A DNA stretch of 64,000 nucleotides from Nocardiopsis algeriensis (GCF_014203695.1 NZ_JACHJO010000001.1:1-64000), one strand, 5' to 3'. Positions 55,841 to 64,000 are shown, counted from the first letter of the stretch. Numbers and translations are program-made. Notes: generated by a model from the letters alone, not told the origin.

Positions 55841-55868
55841 TGGGGTTTCTCCTGCGGGAGGGACCCCA
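55841..55868 (+). terminator. Hairpin after tRNA-Arg
   Basis: TGGGGT/ACCCCA plus an inner CTCC/GGAG stem, 11 bases past the tRNA. The following 280 bases up to 56149 contain no gene I can support. Confidence 0.45.
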
Positions 55869-56149
55869 GGCACACAGCTCGGCCGCAGTTCTGGTTGCCG
55901 TTGGCGGGCCGTGCCCGCAGCTCCTCCCCCTTCGGTCCACCGCCCTTCGTCGCCTTGCGCACCCGGCCCGTGCTCAACGTGGTTGCGGTCCTCGGCCGTC
56001 CCGGGGGCGACCGCAACGGCGCCCGAGGCATCCGAGCGGTTCCCGGCGCGCTTTCTCCCCCGGGGACACGTGTCGGCGCGTGACAGCGGCCGGACCGTGG
56101 CCGAGGATGGCCGCGGGAGCTGCACGGCACACGCTCGGAGGGCCACGGG

Positions 56150-56386
56150 ATGACGCATTCGGACCACAGCGGGGACGCGCCCGGCGGGGAGCCGGAGCGG
56201 CCCCGGGCCGGACAGCGGGGCGGTTCTCCCTCGGCCATCTCGGGCGCGCTCCGGCGCGACCCGCACCCCGGCCCGCAGCACTGGGGCGGGCCGAGGCCCC
56301 GCAGGTCCGAGCCTCGCCCCCTGCCCCGGTTCCGCCTCGGCGGACCGCCCGAGAACCGGTCCGGTCAGGCCGGCCGGAGCACGTAG
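56150..56386 (+). CDS. Small Pro/Arg-rich hypothetical protein
   Basis: 78 residues. Supported by GGAGGG with good spacing to ATG 56150 and by third positions that are almost all G or C, as in real genes here. Low-complexity composition (Pro, Gly, Arg, Ser), no domain. It overlaps the 3' end of the convergent methyltransferase gene by 22 bases, so it may be spurious. Confidence 0.4.
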   Translation: MTHSDHSGDAPGGEPERPRAGQRGGSPSAISGALRRDPHPGPQHWGGPRPRRSEPRPLPRFRLGGPPENRSGQAGRST

Positions 56387-57117
56387 CCCATGTACCCGTA
56401 CTCGTGCCCGTGGGCGCGGTACAGCTCCGCCTCGCGCAGTGCCCCCTCGGCAGCGGCCGCGGCGTACGGGTCCGAGGCGTCGGCCCGGAGCGCGTCGGCC
56501 TCCAGCGGTGCGTAGTAGGAGTCGAGCCAGTCACTGTCCGGAAGCAGGTACGCCGCCGTGACCGTGTATCCCGCTGCGGTGGCCGCCGCGATGTTCGCCG
56601 CGGTGCTGCGCAGCGGGTAGGCCGCGTCCCAGAACCGCCGCGCCTCCTCCGAGGGGTTGTCGACGATCCAGCCGCACTCGGTCACCACCAGGGCGCCGGA
56701 GGGGGCGAGCAGGCGGCGCCACAGGCCCAGCGCCCGGTCGAAGCCGACGGTGTAGGCGGCTCCTTCGGACCACACCAGGTCGACCGACCCGTCGGGCAGG
56801 TCGTCCAGCGCGTCCATCGACCCCTCGCGGACGGTGATCCGGTCGGCGGTGCCCGCCTCGCGGGCGTGCTCCTCCAGGCGCCGCAGAAAGGGTGCGTGGA
56901 CGTCGACCGCGGTGATCCGGGCGCCGGGAAGGCGCTCGGCCAGGACGAGCGCGGAGGCACCCGGCCCGCACCCCAGGTCCAGCACACGCGGTTCCTCCGG
57001 CAGCGGCCCCGCCAGGGAGAGCAGGAGTTCTGTCGTCCTCCTCGACCCCGGGCCCTGCCGCAGTTGCCCCTCGTGCAGTTCGAGCATCGCCTTCAGCTCG
57101 GGGTCGTTCAGGTCCAT
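56365..57117 (-). CDS. Class I SAM-dependent methyltransferase
   Basis: 250 residues from ATG 57117 (GGAGGG upstream). Motif I RVLDLGCGPGASALVLAER, motif II ITAVDVHAPFLRRLEEHA, then a motif-III-like SVDLVWSEGAAYTVGF and LLAPSGALVVTECGWI. Small-molecule methyltransferase of the UbiE/Methyltransf_25 kind; substrate unknown. Confidence 0.85.
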   Translation of the reverse strand: MDLNDPELKAMLELHEGQLRQGPGSRRTTELLLSLAGPLPEEPRVLDLGCGPGASALVLAERLPGARITAVDVHAPFLRRLEEHAREAGTADRITVREGSMDALDDLPDGSVDLVWSEGAAYTVGFDRALGLWRRLLAPSGALVVTECGWIVDNPSEEARRFWDAAYPLRSTAANIAAATAAGYTVTAAYLLPDSDWLDSYYAPLEADALRADASDPYAAAAAEGALREAELYRAHGHEYGYMGYVLRPA

Positions 57118-57193
57118 GTGCCCTCCGTCGGCCTCGGGGATCACGGAGAACGTATCGGCCCGGCTCCTGGAATCCCACCGGTTTTCCGCCGCG

Positions 57194-58528
57194 TCAGAGG
57201 AAGGGCCTCCACGGGGCCAGCACGAACTCGCCGAAGCGGGCCATCAGGGAGCGCCGGTTCCACTCCTCCCAGGTGAGTTCGCGCGCGTTGGTCAGGTCCT
57301 TGGCGAAGACGTCCTCCATGTGGTGCGCCACGTCCTCGTCGAAGATCTCCACGTTGACCTCGTAGTTGCCGATCAGGCTCAGCCGGTCGACGTTGGCGGT
57401 GCCGATGGTGGACCACTGCCCGTCCACCGTGGCCGTCTTGGCGTGCACCATGGCGTGCTCGTACAGCCACAGCCGCACGCCGCCGCGCAGCAGCACGGAG
57501 TACTGGCTGCGGGCGATCCAGTCGGCCACGACGTGGTTGGACTCCTCGGGGACGAGGACGTTGACCTCGACACCGCGCCTCGCCGCCTCGATGAGGGCCT
57601 TCTGCAGCTCCCGGTCGGGCATGAAGTAGGCCTGGGTGATGAGGATGCGATCCTTGGCCCGGTCGATGGCCTCCAGGAACATCGCCCGGATGGGGTAGAT
57701 GAGCACCTCGGGCACGTTGCGGTGCACCCGGATGTGCGGGTCCCAGCGGCGGTCGCCGAGCATCCCCAGCTCGGGCAGCGTCAGGCCGCGGTTCATGTTC
57801 CAGAAGTCGACGAAGGCGTTCTCCAGCTCCCACACCGCCGAGCCCGTCACCCGCAGGTGGGTGTCGCGCCACCCGGTGGCGTAGAGGGAGCCGATGTTGT
57901 AGCCGCCCACGAAGCCCACCTCACCGTCCACGGTGAGGATCTTGCGGTGGTCGCGCCCGGACTTGCGGATGTTGAGCAGCAGCACCCCCGGCCGCAGCGC
58001 CGGATAGCGCAGCACGCGGACCCCCGGGGGGAAGTGGAAGAAGGAGCGCGGCACCACCATGTTCGCGAAGCCGTCGTAGATGACGTAGACCTCGACGCCG
58101 CGCGCGGCGGCCTCGATGAGCGCCTGCTTGAACAGCCGGCCCGCCTGGTCGTCCTTGACGATGTAGGACTCGAACAGCACGCGGCTCCGGGCGCCCCGGA
58201 TGGCCGCGAGCATGTCCTCGTACAGGTCCTCGCCGTAGGTGTAGACGGTGACGTCGCTGCCCTCGACCGAGATCCTGGCCGGCGGGGTGCGCGGGAAGGG
58301 CGCGTCGCGCGACTCCAGCCCGCGCTGCCAGCGCCGGATACCCATCAGTGCGGCCGCCACCGCGACCTGGGTGGCCAGCAGGCCGAGGAACCCCCACTTG
58401 ACCGCGGCGCGGATGGTGGAGCGTCGCACTGTCGCCTCCCGGGAAAGACGTTCCTCCGCGCCGTCCGACGCCCCGGCTCCGGGGCCGCTGCCGTCGGCGC
58501 GGAATGGGTGTCGATCGTATCCCGACAC
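57194..58528 (-). CDS. Phospholipase D-family protein, cardiolipin synthase-like
   Basis: 444 residues. One N-terminal membrane helix (AAVKWGFLGLLATQVAVAAA), then two HKD motifs, DHRKILTVDGEVGFVGG and VHAKTATVDGQWSTIGT, each with the following Asn segment (GGYNIG, GTANVD). This matches ClsA/ClsB-like cardiolipin synthases, which join two phosphatidylglycerol or related lipids. Membrane location fits. It could instead act on other phosphodiesters. Confidence 0.88.
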   Translation of the reverse strand: MSGYDRHPFRADGSGPGAGASDGAEERLSREATVRRSTIRAAVKWGFLGLLATQVAVAAALMGIRRWQRGLESRDAPFPRTPPARISVEGSDVTVYTYGEDLYEDMLAAIRGARSRVLFESYIVKDDQAGRLFKQALIEAAARGVEVYVIYDGFANMVVPRSFFHFPPGVRVLRYPALRPGVLLLNIRKSGRDHRKILTVDGEVGFVGGYNIGSLYATGWRDTHLRVTGSAVWELENAFVDFWNMNRGLTLPELGMLGDRRWDPHIRVHRNVPEVLIYPIRAMFLEAIDRAKDRILITQAYFMPDRELQKALIEAARRGVEVNVLVPEESNHVVADWIARSQYSVLLRGGVRLWLYEHAMVHAKTATVDGQWSTIGTANVDRLSLIGNYEVNVEIFDEDVAHHMEDVFAKDLTNARELTWEEWNRRSLMARFGEFVLAPWRPFL

Positions 58529-58608
58529 GAATCACGACACTCCACCAGGAAACGCCGTGTCCCGTGTCCTACCGGCCATCAGGGCGTGTTCCTGCCCGGC
58601 GACGCCCT

Positions 58609-59394
58609 TCAGTCGCGCAGGCGGCACACGAGCAGCTCCGTGGTGGGGCTCTCCCGGCACATCCGGACCAGCCTCCGCTCCAGCGGATAGAGGGCGGCGC
58701 CCGCCAGCCATCCCGTGGCCGGGGTGACGGTGGCCGCACGCAGGACCCCGCCCCACGCCTTGCGCCAGGGGGTGGGGGCGTCGACCTGGGCGTTCATGAG
58801 GACGAGCATGGGGACGCGGCGGACCAGGTCGAAGCCCGCCTTGCCGAGGATGCCCGTGATCTCCTCCAGGGTGCGGTTGACCTGGTGCTCGCCGCGCTGC
58901 TCGGGGCGCCGCAGGAAGTTCTCGGAGATGACGAGGGCCCCGCCGGGGCGCAGCACCCGGGCGAACTCGGCGACGGCGCCGGCGTAGCGCTCGTCGTCGG
59001 TGATGTGGAAGAGGACGTCCATGCAGGAGAGCGCGGAGAAGGAGTCCTGGTCGAAGGCGTCCAGGTCGGCGGCGTCCTGGCGGACGAAGCGGTGGTCGGG
59101 GAAGCGCTGCCGCAGCCGCGCCACGGCGGCGTCGGTCACGTCGCACCCGGTGATGTCGCCCGCCCCCAGGCGCTGCCACTGCCGGACGTAGAAGCCGGTC
59201 CCGCTTCCCACGTCGAGGACACTGGCGCCCCCGGCTCCGACCCGCCCGGCCTCGCGGAGGAAGACCTCTTCCCGGACCCGGTACATCCAGGTGTTGAAGG
59301 GGCGTCCCAGCGCGCGGTACCCGACGCCGCTCTCGGTCCAGTCCTGCTCCAGGCGGTGTTCCCAGAAGTCACGGATCTCACTGTGCGTAGCCAT
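58609..59394 (-). CDS. Class I SAM-dependent methyltransferase
   Basis: 261 residues from ATG 59394 (GGGAGAG upstream). Motif I SVLDVGSGTGFYVRQWQRLG, then GCDVTDAAVARLRQRFP, SALSCMDVLFHITDDERY and RVLRPGGALVISENFLRRPE. Starts with DFWEHRLEQDWTESGVGYRA, a form seen in methyltransferases of glycan and natural-product clusters. Divergent from the LRR operon; whether it belongs to that system is open. Confidence 0.85.
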   Translation of the reverse strand: MATHSEIRDFWEHRLEQDWTESGVGYRALGRPFNTWMYRVREEVFLREAGRVGAGGASVLDVGSGTGFYVRQWQRLGAGDITGCDVTDAAVARLRQRFPDHRFVRQDAADLDAFDQDSFSALSCMDVLFHITDDERYAGAVAEFARVLRPGGALVISENFLRRPEQRGEHQVNRTLEEITGILGKAGFDLVRRVPMLVLMNAQVDAPTPWRKAWGGVLRAATVTPATGWLAGAALYPLERRLVRMCRESPTTELLVCRLRD

Positions 59395-59661
59395 GACGCC
59401 ACTCTCCCCCGAGCGGGCCCCGATGTCCCGTAACGGCGCCGGACCGCGCCTCGGAGGGCCTGCCCGCGGACGCCCGCTCGGGGGAGACCGGGGCGGCGTG
59501 TTCCGCCCGGCCGCGGACGTGCCGGGGCGCCCGGTCGTGCGGTGCCCTCCGGAGACCGCGCCTGCTCCGCTCCTTCGCCGCAGCCCCCGGAAAAGCTCCC
59601 GAATTCCCTTTTGCCGCGGCGAATCGCTGGACATGTCCTGTCCCCCCGGCAGGAGACCCAC
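59395..59661. other. Promoter region of the STM4015-type operon
   Basis: Divergent intergenic region with no gene. It must contain the promoters of the methyltransferase and the LRR operon; no clear boxes were recognised. Confidence 0.4.
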
Positions 59662-59745
59662 GTGTTCGATTTTCAGCTCAGCGAGTTCATCGACCTGCCC
59701 GTGGTCAGATTTCCCACCCGGGGAACGGAGGAGGACCTGCCACCC
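59662..59745 (+). pseudogene. 5' fragment of a third STM4015-type LRR gene
   Basis: GTG 59662 with AGGAG nine bases upstream starts a peptide (LSEFIDLPVVRFPTRGTEED) clearly homologous to the N-terminus of the next gene (LTEFAGLPVVEFPAEGTEEG). Homology stops after about 26 codons; the sequence then resembles the leader of the next gene. It looks like the scar of a deletion between tandem copies. Confidence 0.65.
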
Positions 59746-59815
59746 TGTGGTCCTCGGGCAAATGTCGTGGCCGTGCGCCAGAATTCCCGTGTCCGACCCA
59801 GTCAGGAGAGCAGAG

Positions 59816-60817
59816 ATGATCACCGAGCACCTCACCGAGTTCGCGGGCCTGCCCGTAGTGGAATTCCCCGCCGAGGGCACGGAGGAGGGCCTCTCCGACG
59901 AGGCCCGGTCCCGGTTGGAAGCCGCGATCGCGGATCCCGGTTCCGTCGCCTGGCGGCTGCGGACCACCTACGGGGAGAGGTTCTCCGAGTACTTCTCCCG
60001 TTTCCTGTCCGAGGTCGACACCGGCCAGGTGGGGGCGCTGGTCATCGGCTGCTGGGACGAGGAGATCTACGAGACCCCTCCGGTCGTGCCGCGTGACCTG
60101 CTGATCGAACACGCCGCCGCGTTCCCCGCCCTGCGGTCCCTCTTCTTCGGCGACGTCGTCATGGAGGAGGCCGAGGTCTCCTGGATCCAGCAGACCGACC
60201 TGGCCCCGCTGGCGGCGGCCTTTCCCGAGCTGGCCGAGCTGGCCGTCCGGGGCTCCGGAGATCCCGAGATGGCCCAGGACGAGCTGAGGCTGCACGTGCC
60301 CTCGCACCCCTCGCTGCGCTCCCTGACCGTGCAGGGCGGCGGCCTGCCCGGCCACCTCTCCCGGGAGATCGCCTCCTCCGGCCTGCCGGCACTGGAGCGC
60401 CTGGAGCTGTGGCTGGGGGTGGAGAACTACCGCGGCGACACCGCCCCCGAGGACCTCGCCCCGGTACTCTCCGGCGAGGCCTTCCCCCGACTGCGGCATC
60501 TCGGCCTGCGCAACGCCGAGCACACCGACCGGTGGGTGCCCGAACTCGTGCGGGCACCCCTCCTGGAGCGCCTGGAGGTCCTCGACCTCTCCCTGGGCAC
60601 CCTCACCGACGAGGGCGCCCGGTCCCTTCTCGACCGCATCGACGCCTTCGCCCACCTGGAGCGCCTGGACCTGCACCACCACTACCTCTCCGACGAGACG
60701 GCCGAGCGGGTGCGCGCCGCGTTCACCGAAGCAGGTGTCGGGATCGACCTGTCCGACCGCCAGGAGAACCACGGCTCCGCCGACGACCCCCTGTACTACC
60801 CCTCGGTCACCGAGTAA
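59816..60817 (+). CDS. STM4015 family leucine-rich-repeat protein, copy 1
   Basis: 333 residues, ATG 59816 with CAGGAGAG upstream. N-terminal LTEFAGLPVVEFP, then leucine-rich repeats from about residue 150 (LPALERLELWLGVENYRGD, FPRLRHLGLRNAE, LERLEVLDLSLGTLTDEG, AHLERLDLHHHYLSDE). No signal peptide or membrane segment, so cytoplasmic. The family is named after Salmonella STM4015 and occurs in a cluster with STM4011-STM4014 homologues. Function unknown; LRRs suggest a binding or recognition role. Confidence 0.85.
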   Translation: MITEHLTEFAGLPVVEFPAEGTEEGLSDEARSRLEAAIADPGSVAWRLRTTYGERFSEYFSRFLSEVDTGQVGALVIGCWDEEIYETPPVVPRDLLIEHAAAFPALRSLFFGDVVMEEAEVSWIQQTDLAPLAAAFPELAELAVRGSGDPEMAQDELRLHVPSHPSLRSLTVQGGGLPGHLSREIASSGLPALERLELWLGVENYRGDTAPEDLAPVLSGEAFPRLRHLGLRNAEHTDRWVPELVRAPLLERLEVLDLSLGTLTDEGARSLLDRIDAFAHLERLDLHHHYLSDETAERVRAAFTEAGVGIDLSDRQENHGSADDPLYYPSVTE

Positions 60818-60844
60818 CCGGCCCTCTCCCCCACAGGAACTTCC

Positions 60845-61912
60845 GTGCCCAACCACAGCCACATCACCGAGTTCGCGGGCCTTCCCGTCGTCGAGTTCGC
60901 CTCCTGGGAGGCGATCCACAACGACTTCGACCGTGCGATGCGCCGCGCCCGCACCATCGGCAGGCACGACGGCGAGTACCCCCGCACCTACCAGGAACTC
61001 TTCGAGGGCGTCGGCGACCCCGGTTCGGTCGCCTGGCGCCTGCGTATGGAACCGCCCCTCTACGGCGAAAACCACTCCGGACACCGCGTTCCCGTCGAGA
61101 GCGCGGCGGGCTACATCGGCAGGTTCACCGACCTGGTCCGCCCGGCCGAGGTCCGTGCACTCGTCGTGGGTCAATTTCCCGACGAGGACTTCCAGATGCG
61201 GGCCGAGGAGGTCGCCGGGGCCCTGTCGGAGATCGCCCCGAGGCTGGCCAACCTCAGGTCGCTGTTCTTCGCCGAGATCCTCCAGGAGGAGAGCGACATC
61301 TCCTGGATCCAGCTGTGCGATCTCGCGCCCCTGCTGAAGGCGCTGCCGCGCCTGCGCCGGTTCACCGTGCGCGGCAGCGGTGAGCTGTCCCTGCACGTTC
61401 CCGAGCACAGAGGTCTGCGCGAACTCACCGTGCAGAGCGGCGGCCTGCCCGGCCGTCTCTCCCGGGAGATCGCCTCCTCCGGCCTGCCGGCACTGGAGCA
61501 CCTGGAGCTGTGGCTGGGGGTGGAGGACTACGGCGGTGACACCGTCCCTGCGGACCTCGCCCCGCTCCTCTCGGGCGCGGCCTTCCCCCAGCTGCGGCAC
61601 CTCGGCCTGCGCAACGCCGAGGGCATCGACGCATGGGTCCCCGTCCTGGCCGAGGCACCCGTCCTGGAGCGCCTGGAGGTCCTCGACCTCTCCCTGGGCG
61701 ACCTCACCGACGAGGGCGCCCAGGCACTCGTCGACCACGCCGGTGCGTTCTCGCACCTGAAGCGCCTGGACCTGCACCACCACTACCTCTCCGAGGAGGC
61801 CCGGGAGGGGGTGCGCGCCGCACTGCCCGGTGTGGAGGTCGACCTGTCCGACCCGCACGAGCCCGAGGAGTACGACGGAGAGCTCCACCGCTACACGGCG
61901 GTCTCCGAGTGA
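60845..61912 (+). CDS. STM4015 family leucine-rich-repeat protein, copy 2
   Basis: 355 residues from GTG 60845 (AGGAAC upstream), 27 bases after copy 1. Same architecture: FAGLPVVEFASWEAIHNDFD at the start, the conserved DPGSVAWRLR, and LRRs ending LKRLDLHHHYLSEEA. Blocks of near identity with copy 1 (for example 61457-61499) imply recent duplication or gene conversion, while the N-terminal third is diverged and has an insertion. The stop overlaps the next start as GTGA. Confidence 0.85.
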   Translation: MPNHSHITEFAGLPVVEFASWEAIHNDFDRAMRRARTIGRHDGEYPRTYQELFEGVGDPGSVAWRLRMEPPLYGENHSGHRVPVESAAGYIGRFTDLVRPAEVRALVVGQFPDEDFQMRAEEVAGALSEIAPRLANLRSLFFAEILQEESDISWIQLCDLAPLLKALPRLRRFTVRGSGELSLHVPEHRGLRELTVQSGGLPGRLSREIASSGLPALEHLELWLGVEDYGGDTVPADLAPLLSGAAFPQLRHLGLRNAEGIDAWVPVLAEAPVLERLEVLDLSLGDLTDEGAQALVDHAGAFSHLKRLDLHHHYLSEEAREGVRAALPGVEVDLSDPHEPEEYDGELHRYTAVSE

Positions 61913-63075
61913 ACCGCGCGCTGGTGGTCGTCGGGGTGCCGGGGAACCGGCGGCTGGAGCTGTTCGGGGCCGCCGCAGCGGCGGCCGGATGGCCCGAGCC
62001 CGCGGTCGTGCCCTGGCGGGACCTGGCCTCCGGGCCGGTGGAGCTGCCCCGGGGCGCCCTGGTCCGGGTGGACTCCCCCGGCGGCGACGCCGAGACCGAG
62101 CGGCTGCTGCGCGGCTGGAAGAAGCTGCCCGACCTGTACCGGGCCGAGGGGACGGGCGCCCAGCACGCCGGTTTCCGGGCCGCGCTGGCCCGGCTGGAGG
62201 AGGCGGCCCGGGACGCGGAGGCGCTCCTGCTGCAAAGGCCCGGCGACCTCGTGGCCATGTGCGACAAGCGGCTCTGCCACGCCCGGCTGGCCGGGGCCGG
62301 GGTTCCGGTCCCGGCCGCGCTGCCGGGACCGGTGGAGAGCTACGCCGGTCTGCGGGAGGCGATGCGCGAGCACCGGCTCCCCCGCGTGTTCGTCAAGCCC
62401 GCGCACGGCTCCTCCGCGTCCGGGGTGATCGCGCTGGCCACGGCCTCCGGCGGGCGGGTCCGCGCGGTCACCTCCGCCGAACTGGTGCGCGGCGACGACG
62501 GCTCGGCGGCCCTGTACAACAGCCTGCGCCTGCGCACCTACACCTCGGAGGCCGACGTCGCCGCGGTGGTGGACGCGCTCGCCCCCGACGGCCTGCACGT
62601 CGAGCAGTGGCTGCCCAAGGCGGGGTTCGCCGGGCGGACCGTCGACCTGCGCGTGGTGGTGACCGCCGGCCAGGCCACCCACGTGGTGGTGCGCTCGTCG
62701 TCCTCGCCGCTGACCAACCTGCACCTGGGCAACGCCCGGGGCGACGCGGAGGCACTGCGCGAGGCCGTCGGCCCCGCCGCGTGGGCGGAGGCGATGCGCA
62801 CCGCCGAGGACGCCGCCGCGTGCTTCGACACCCTGCACGCCGGGGTCGACCTCCTCGCCCTGCCGGGATGGCACACGTTCGCGGTGTGCGAGGTCAACGC
62901 GTTCGGCGACCTCCTGCCGGGGGTCCTGCACGAGGGCCGCGACACCTACGCCGAACAGCTCCACGCCCTGAGCCGCGATCTCCCCGCGGGCCGGCGCCCC
63001 CGGTCGGCGGCCGAAGACCCCCGCACCCATCGGCACACGGCCCCGGCCGGCGCCACGTTCCGAGAAGGACCATGA
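61909..63075 (+). CDS. STM4014 family protein, ATP-grasp fold
   Basis: 388 residues from GTG 61909. An N-terminal pre-ATP-grasp part (ALVVVGVPGNRRLELFGAAA), the ATP-binding segment RVFVKPAHGSSASGVIALA, and VCEVNAFGDLLPGVL, where Glu and Asn are the usual magnesium ligands. RimK-like enzymes join a carboxylate to an amine through an acylphosphate. Coupled upstream (GTGA) and downstream (ATGA), showing tight co-expression with the LRR and hydrolase genes. Confidence 0.83.
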   Translation: MNRALVVVGVPGNRRLELFGAAAAAAGWPEPAVVPWRDLASGPVELPRGALVRVDSPGGDAETERLLRGWKKLPDLYRAEGTGAQHAGFRAALARLEEAARDAEALLLQRPGDLVAMCDKRLCHARLAGAGVPVPAALPGPVESYAGLREAMREHRLPRVFVKPAHGSSASGVIALATASGGRVRAVTSAELVRGDDGSAALYNSLRLRTYTSEADVAAVVDALAPDGLHVEQWLPKAGFAGRTVDLRVVVTAGQATHVVVRSSSSPLTNLHLGNARGDAEALREAVGPAAWAEAMRTAEDAAACFDTLHAGVDLLALPGWHTFAVCEVNAFGDLLPGVLHEGRDTYAEQLHALSRDLPAGRRPRSAAEDPRTHRHTAPAGATFREGP

Positions 63076-63923
63076 CAGACCAGCCCGACATGAACGCGGT
63101 GGTGGGCAGCCACGACATCCTGCTGCTCACCCTGGACACCCTGCGCCACGACGTGGCCGCCGAGCTCGCCGCGGCGGGCCGCATCCCCCACCTGAGCCGG
63201 CTGCTGCCGGGTGGGCGCTGGGAGGAGCGCCACGCCCCGGGCAGCTTCACCTACGCCTCCCACATGGCGATGCTCGCCGGGTTCCTGCCCACGCCCGCCT
63301 CCCCCGGGCCGCACCCGCGCCTGTTCGCCGCGCGTTTCCCCGGAAGCGAGTCCACGGCCGAGCGGACCTGGACCTTCGAGACACCGGACCTGGCCTCGGG
63401 GCTGGCGGCGGCCGGCTATCACACTGCCTGTGTCGGCGGCACCGGCTTCTTCAACCGGAGGTCGGCGCTGGGGTCGGTGATCCCCGACATGTTCGCCGAG
63501 AGCCACTGGGAGGAGTCGTTCGGTGTCACCGACCCGCACTCCTTCGAGAACCAGGTGGCGCGGGCCGCGGAGATCGCCGCCGCCCGTCCCGCCGTCGAGC
63601 CGCTGTTCCTGCTCCTCAACGTGTCCGCGCTGCACCAGCCCAACTGGTTCCACCTGCCCGGGGCCGTGCGGGAGGACGGCGACACCCGCGAGAGCCACGC
63701 CGCGGCGCTGGAGTACGTGGACCGGCACCTGCCGCCGCTGCTGGAGGCGATGGCGGCGCGGCGCCCCTGCTTCGCGATCGTGTGCTCCGACCACGGCACC
63801 GCCTACGGCGAGGACGGCCACACCGGCCACCGCATCGGCCACGAGGTGGTGTGGACCGTGCCCTACGCCCACTTCTTCCTGCCCCAGGGGTACACCGCCC
63901 GGGTCGAGGAGGCCTCCGCATGA
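63072..63923 (+). CDS. STM4013 family hydrolase, alkaline-phosphatase/sulfatase fold
   Basis: 283 residues. First metal site LLLTLDTLRHDVA, the nucleophile region PGSFTYASHMAMLAGFLP with Thr/Ser rather than the Cys or Ser of true sulfatase CxPxR motifs, and the second metal site CSDHGTAYGEDGHTGHRIGH. This pattern suggests a phosphodiesterase or phosphotransferase rather than a sulfatase. No signal peptide, so probably cytoplasmic, which is unusual for LtaS-like enzymes. ATGA overlap on both sides. Confidence 0.83.
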   Translation: MTDQPDMNAVVGSHDILLLTLDTLRHDVAAELAAAGRIPHLSRLLPGGRWEERHAPGSFTYASHMAMLAGFLPTPASPGPHPRLFAARFPGSESTAERTWTFETPDLASGLAAAGYHTACVGGTGFFNRRSALGSVIPDMFAESHWEESFGVTDPHSFENQVARAAEIAAARPAVEPLFLLLNVSALHQPNWFHLPGAVREDGDTRESHAAALEYVDRHLPPLLEAMAARRPCFAIVCSDHGTAYGEDGHTGHRIGHEVVWTVPYAHFFLPQGYTARVEEASA

Positions 63924-64000
63924 CACTCGCCGCCGAACCCGTGGCCGCGGACTCCCCGTACCGGTCGTACGTGTACGCCTACCCGCACAAGAGCGCCTAC
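63920..64000 (+). CDS. STM4012 family radical SAM protein (partial, runs off the window)
   Basis: Only the first 27 codons are present (SPYRSYVYAYPHKSAY), which match the start of STM4012-type, HemN-like radical SAM enzymes. The CxxxCxxC cluster motif is outside the window. The start overlaps the STM4013 stop as ATGA. An STM4011-type radical SAM gene would be expected next. Confidence 0.7.
   Translation, partial: MTLAAEPVAADSPYRSYVYAYPHKSAY

Overview
The window is chromosomal DNA of a very GC-rich actinomycete. Third codon positions are almost always G or C, GTG and TTG starts are common, and gene orders are typically actinobacterial: groES-groEL-sigD-guaB-guaB3, alr-tsaE-tsaB-rimI-tsaD, mscL-SAF-FmdB-5-FCL / galU-glp-rimJ-sepX, and rsmI / pmt. 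The fused SecDF and the WhiJ-like XRE/DUF397/ATPase modules suggest a Streptosporangiales/Nocardiopsaceae relative; that placement is an inference from gene content. No phage, integrase, intact insertion sequence, rRNA or CRISPR array is seen.

Layout. 0-7.7 kb: purine genes guaB and guaB3, sigma factor SigD, GroES/GroEL under a CIRCE operator, and a THUMP-like methyltransferase. 8-21 kb: an accessory stretch with a 726-residue coiled-coil protein, an FG-GAP lipoprotein, two WhiJ-type regulatory modules, a truncated Rpn-family gene, and five copies of a short inverted-repeat element whose ends read GTGATCTTGTAC / GTACAAGATCAC. 20-22 kb: a Nudix/NrtR-type regulator divergent from a membrane-anchored protein of unknown function. 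22-26 kb: tRNA t6A and alanine racemase genes. 26-34 kb: a ROK regulator, two Roadblock/LC7 proteins, a TetR regulator and two tandem MHYT membrane sensors. 34-45 kb: housekeeping genes (tatD, metG, secDF, rsmI, pmt, csp, tatB). 46-55 kb: tRNA-Ala and the conserved sepX-rimJ-mogA-moaC-glp-galU // 5-FCL-FmdB-SAF-mscL block, followed by a VanY-type peptidase and tRNA-Arg. 56-59 kb: two methyltransferases and a phospholipase D-family enzyme.

The last 4.3 kb is the strongest candidate for an undescribed system. It is a tightly overlapping operon of STM4015-type leucine-rich-repeat proteins (two full copies and a 5' fragment of a third), an ATP-grasp protein (STM4014 type), an alkaline-phosphatase/sulfatase-fold hydrolase (STM4013 type) and the start of a radical SAM enzyme (STM4012 type). 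The enzyme folds are recognisable, but I know of no established pathway for this gene set.

How the parts connect. Protein quality control is linked across the window: a CIRCE palindrome lies upstream of groES, and a second, nearly perfect one lies upstream of a FmdB zinc-ribbon gene whose mycobacterial homologue is a redox-regulated chaperone. Cell-envelope and division functions cluster in the second half (SecDF, Pmt, TatB, SepX/Glp, MscL, VanY, PLD). Many convergent gene pairs are separated by strong perfect or near-perfect hairpins, which I read as bidirectional terminators.
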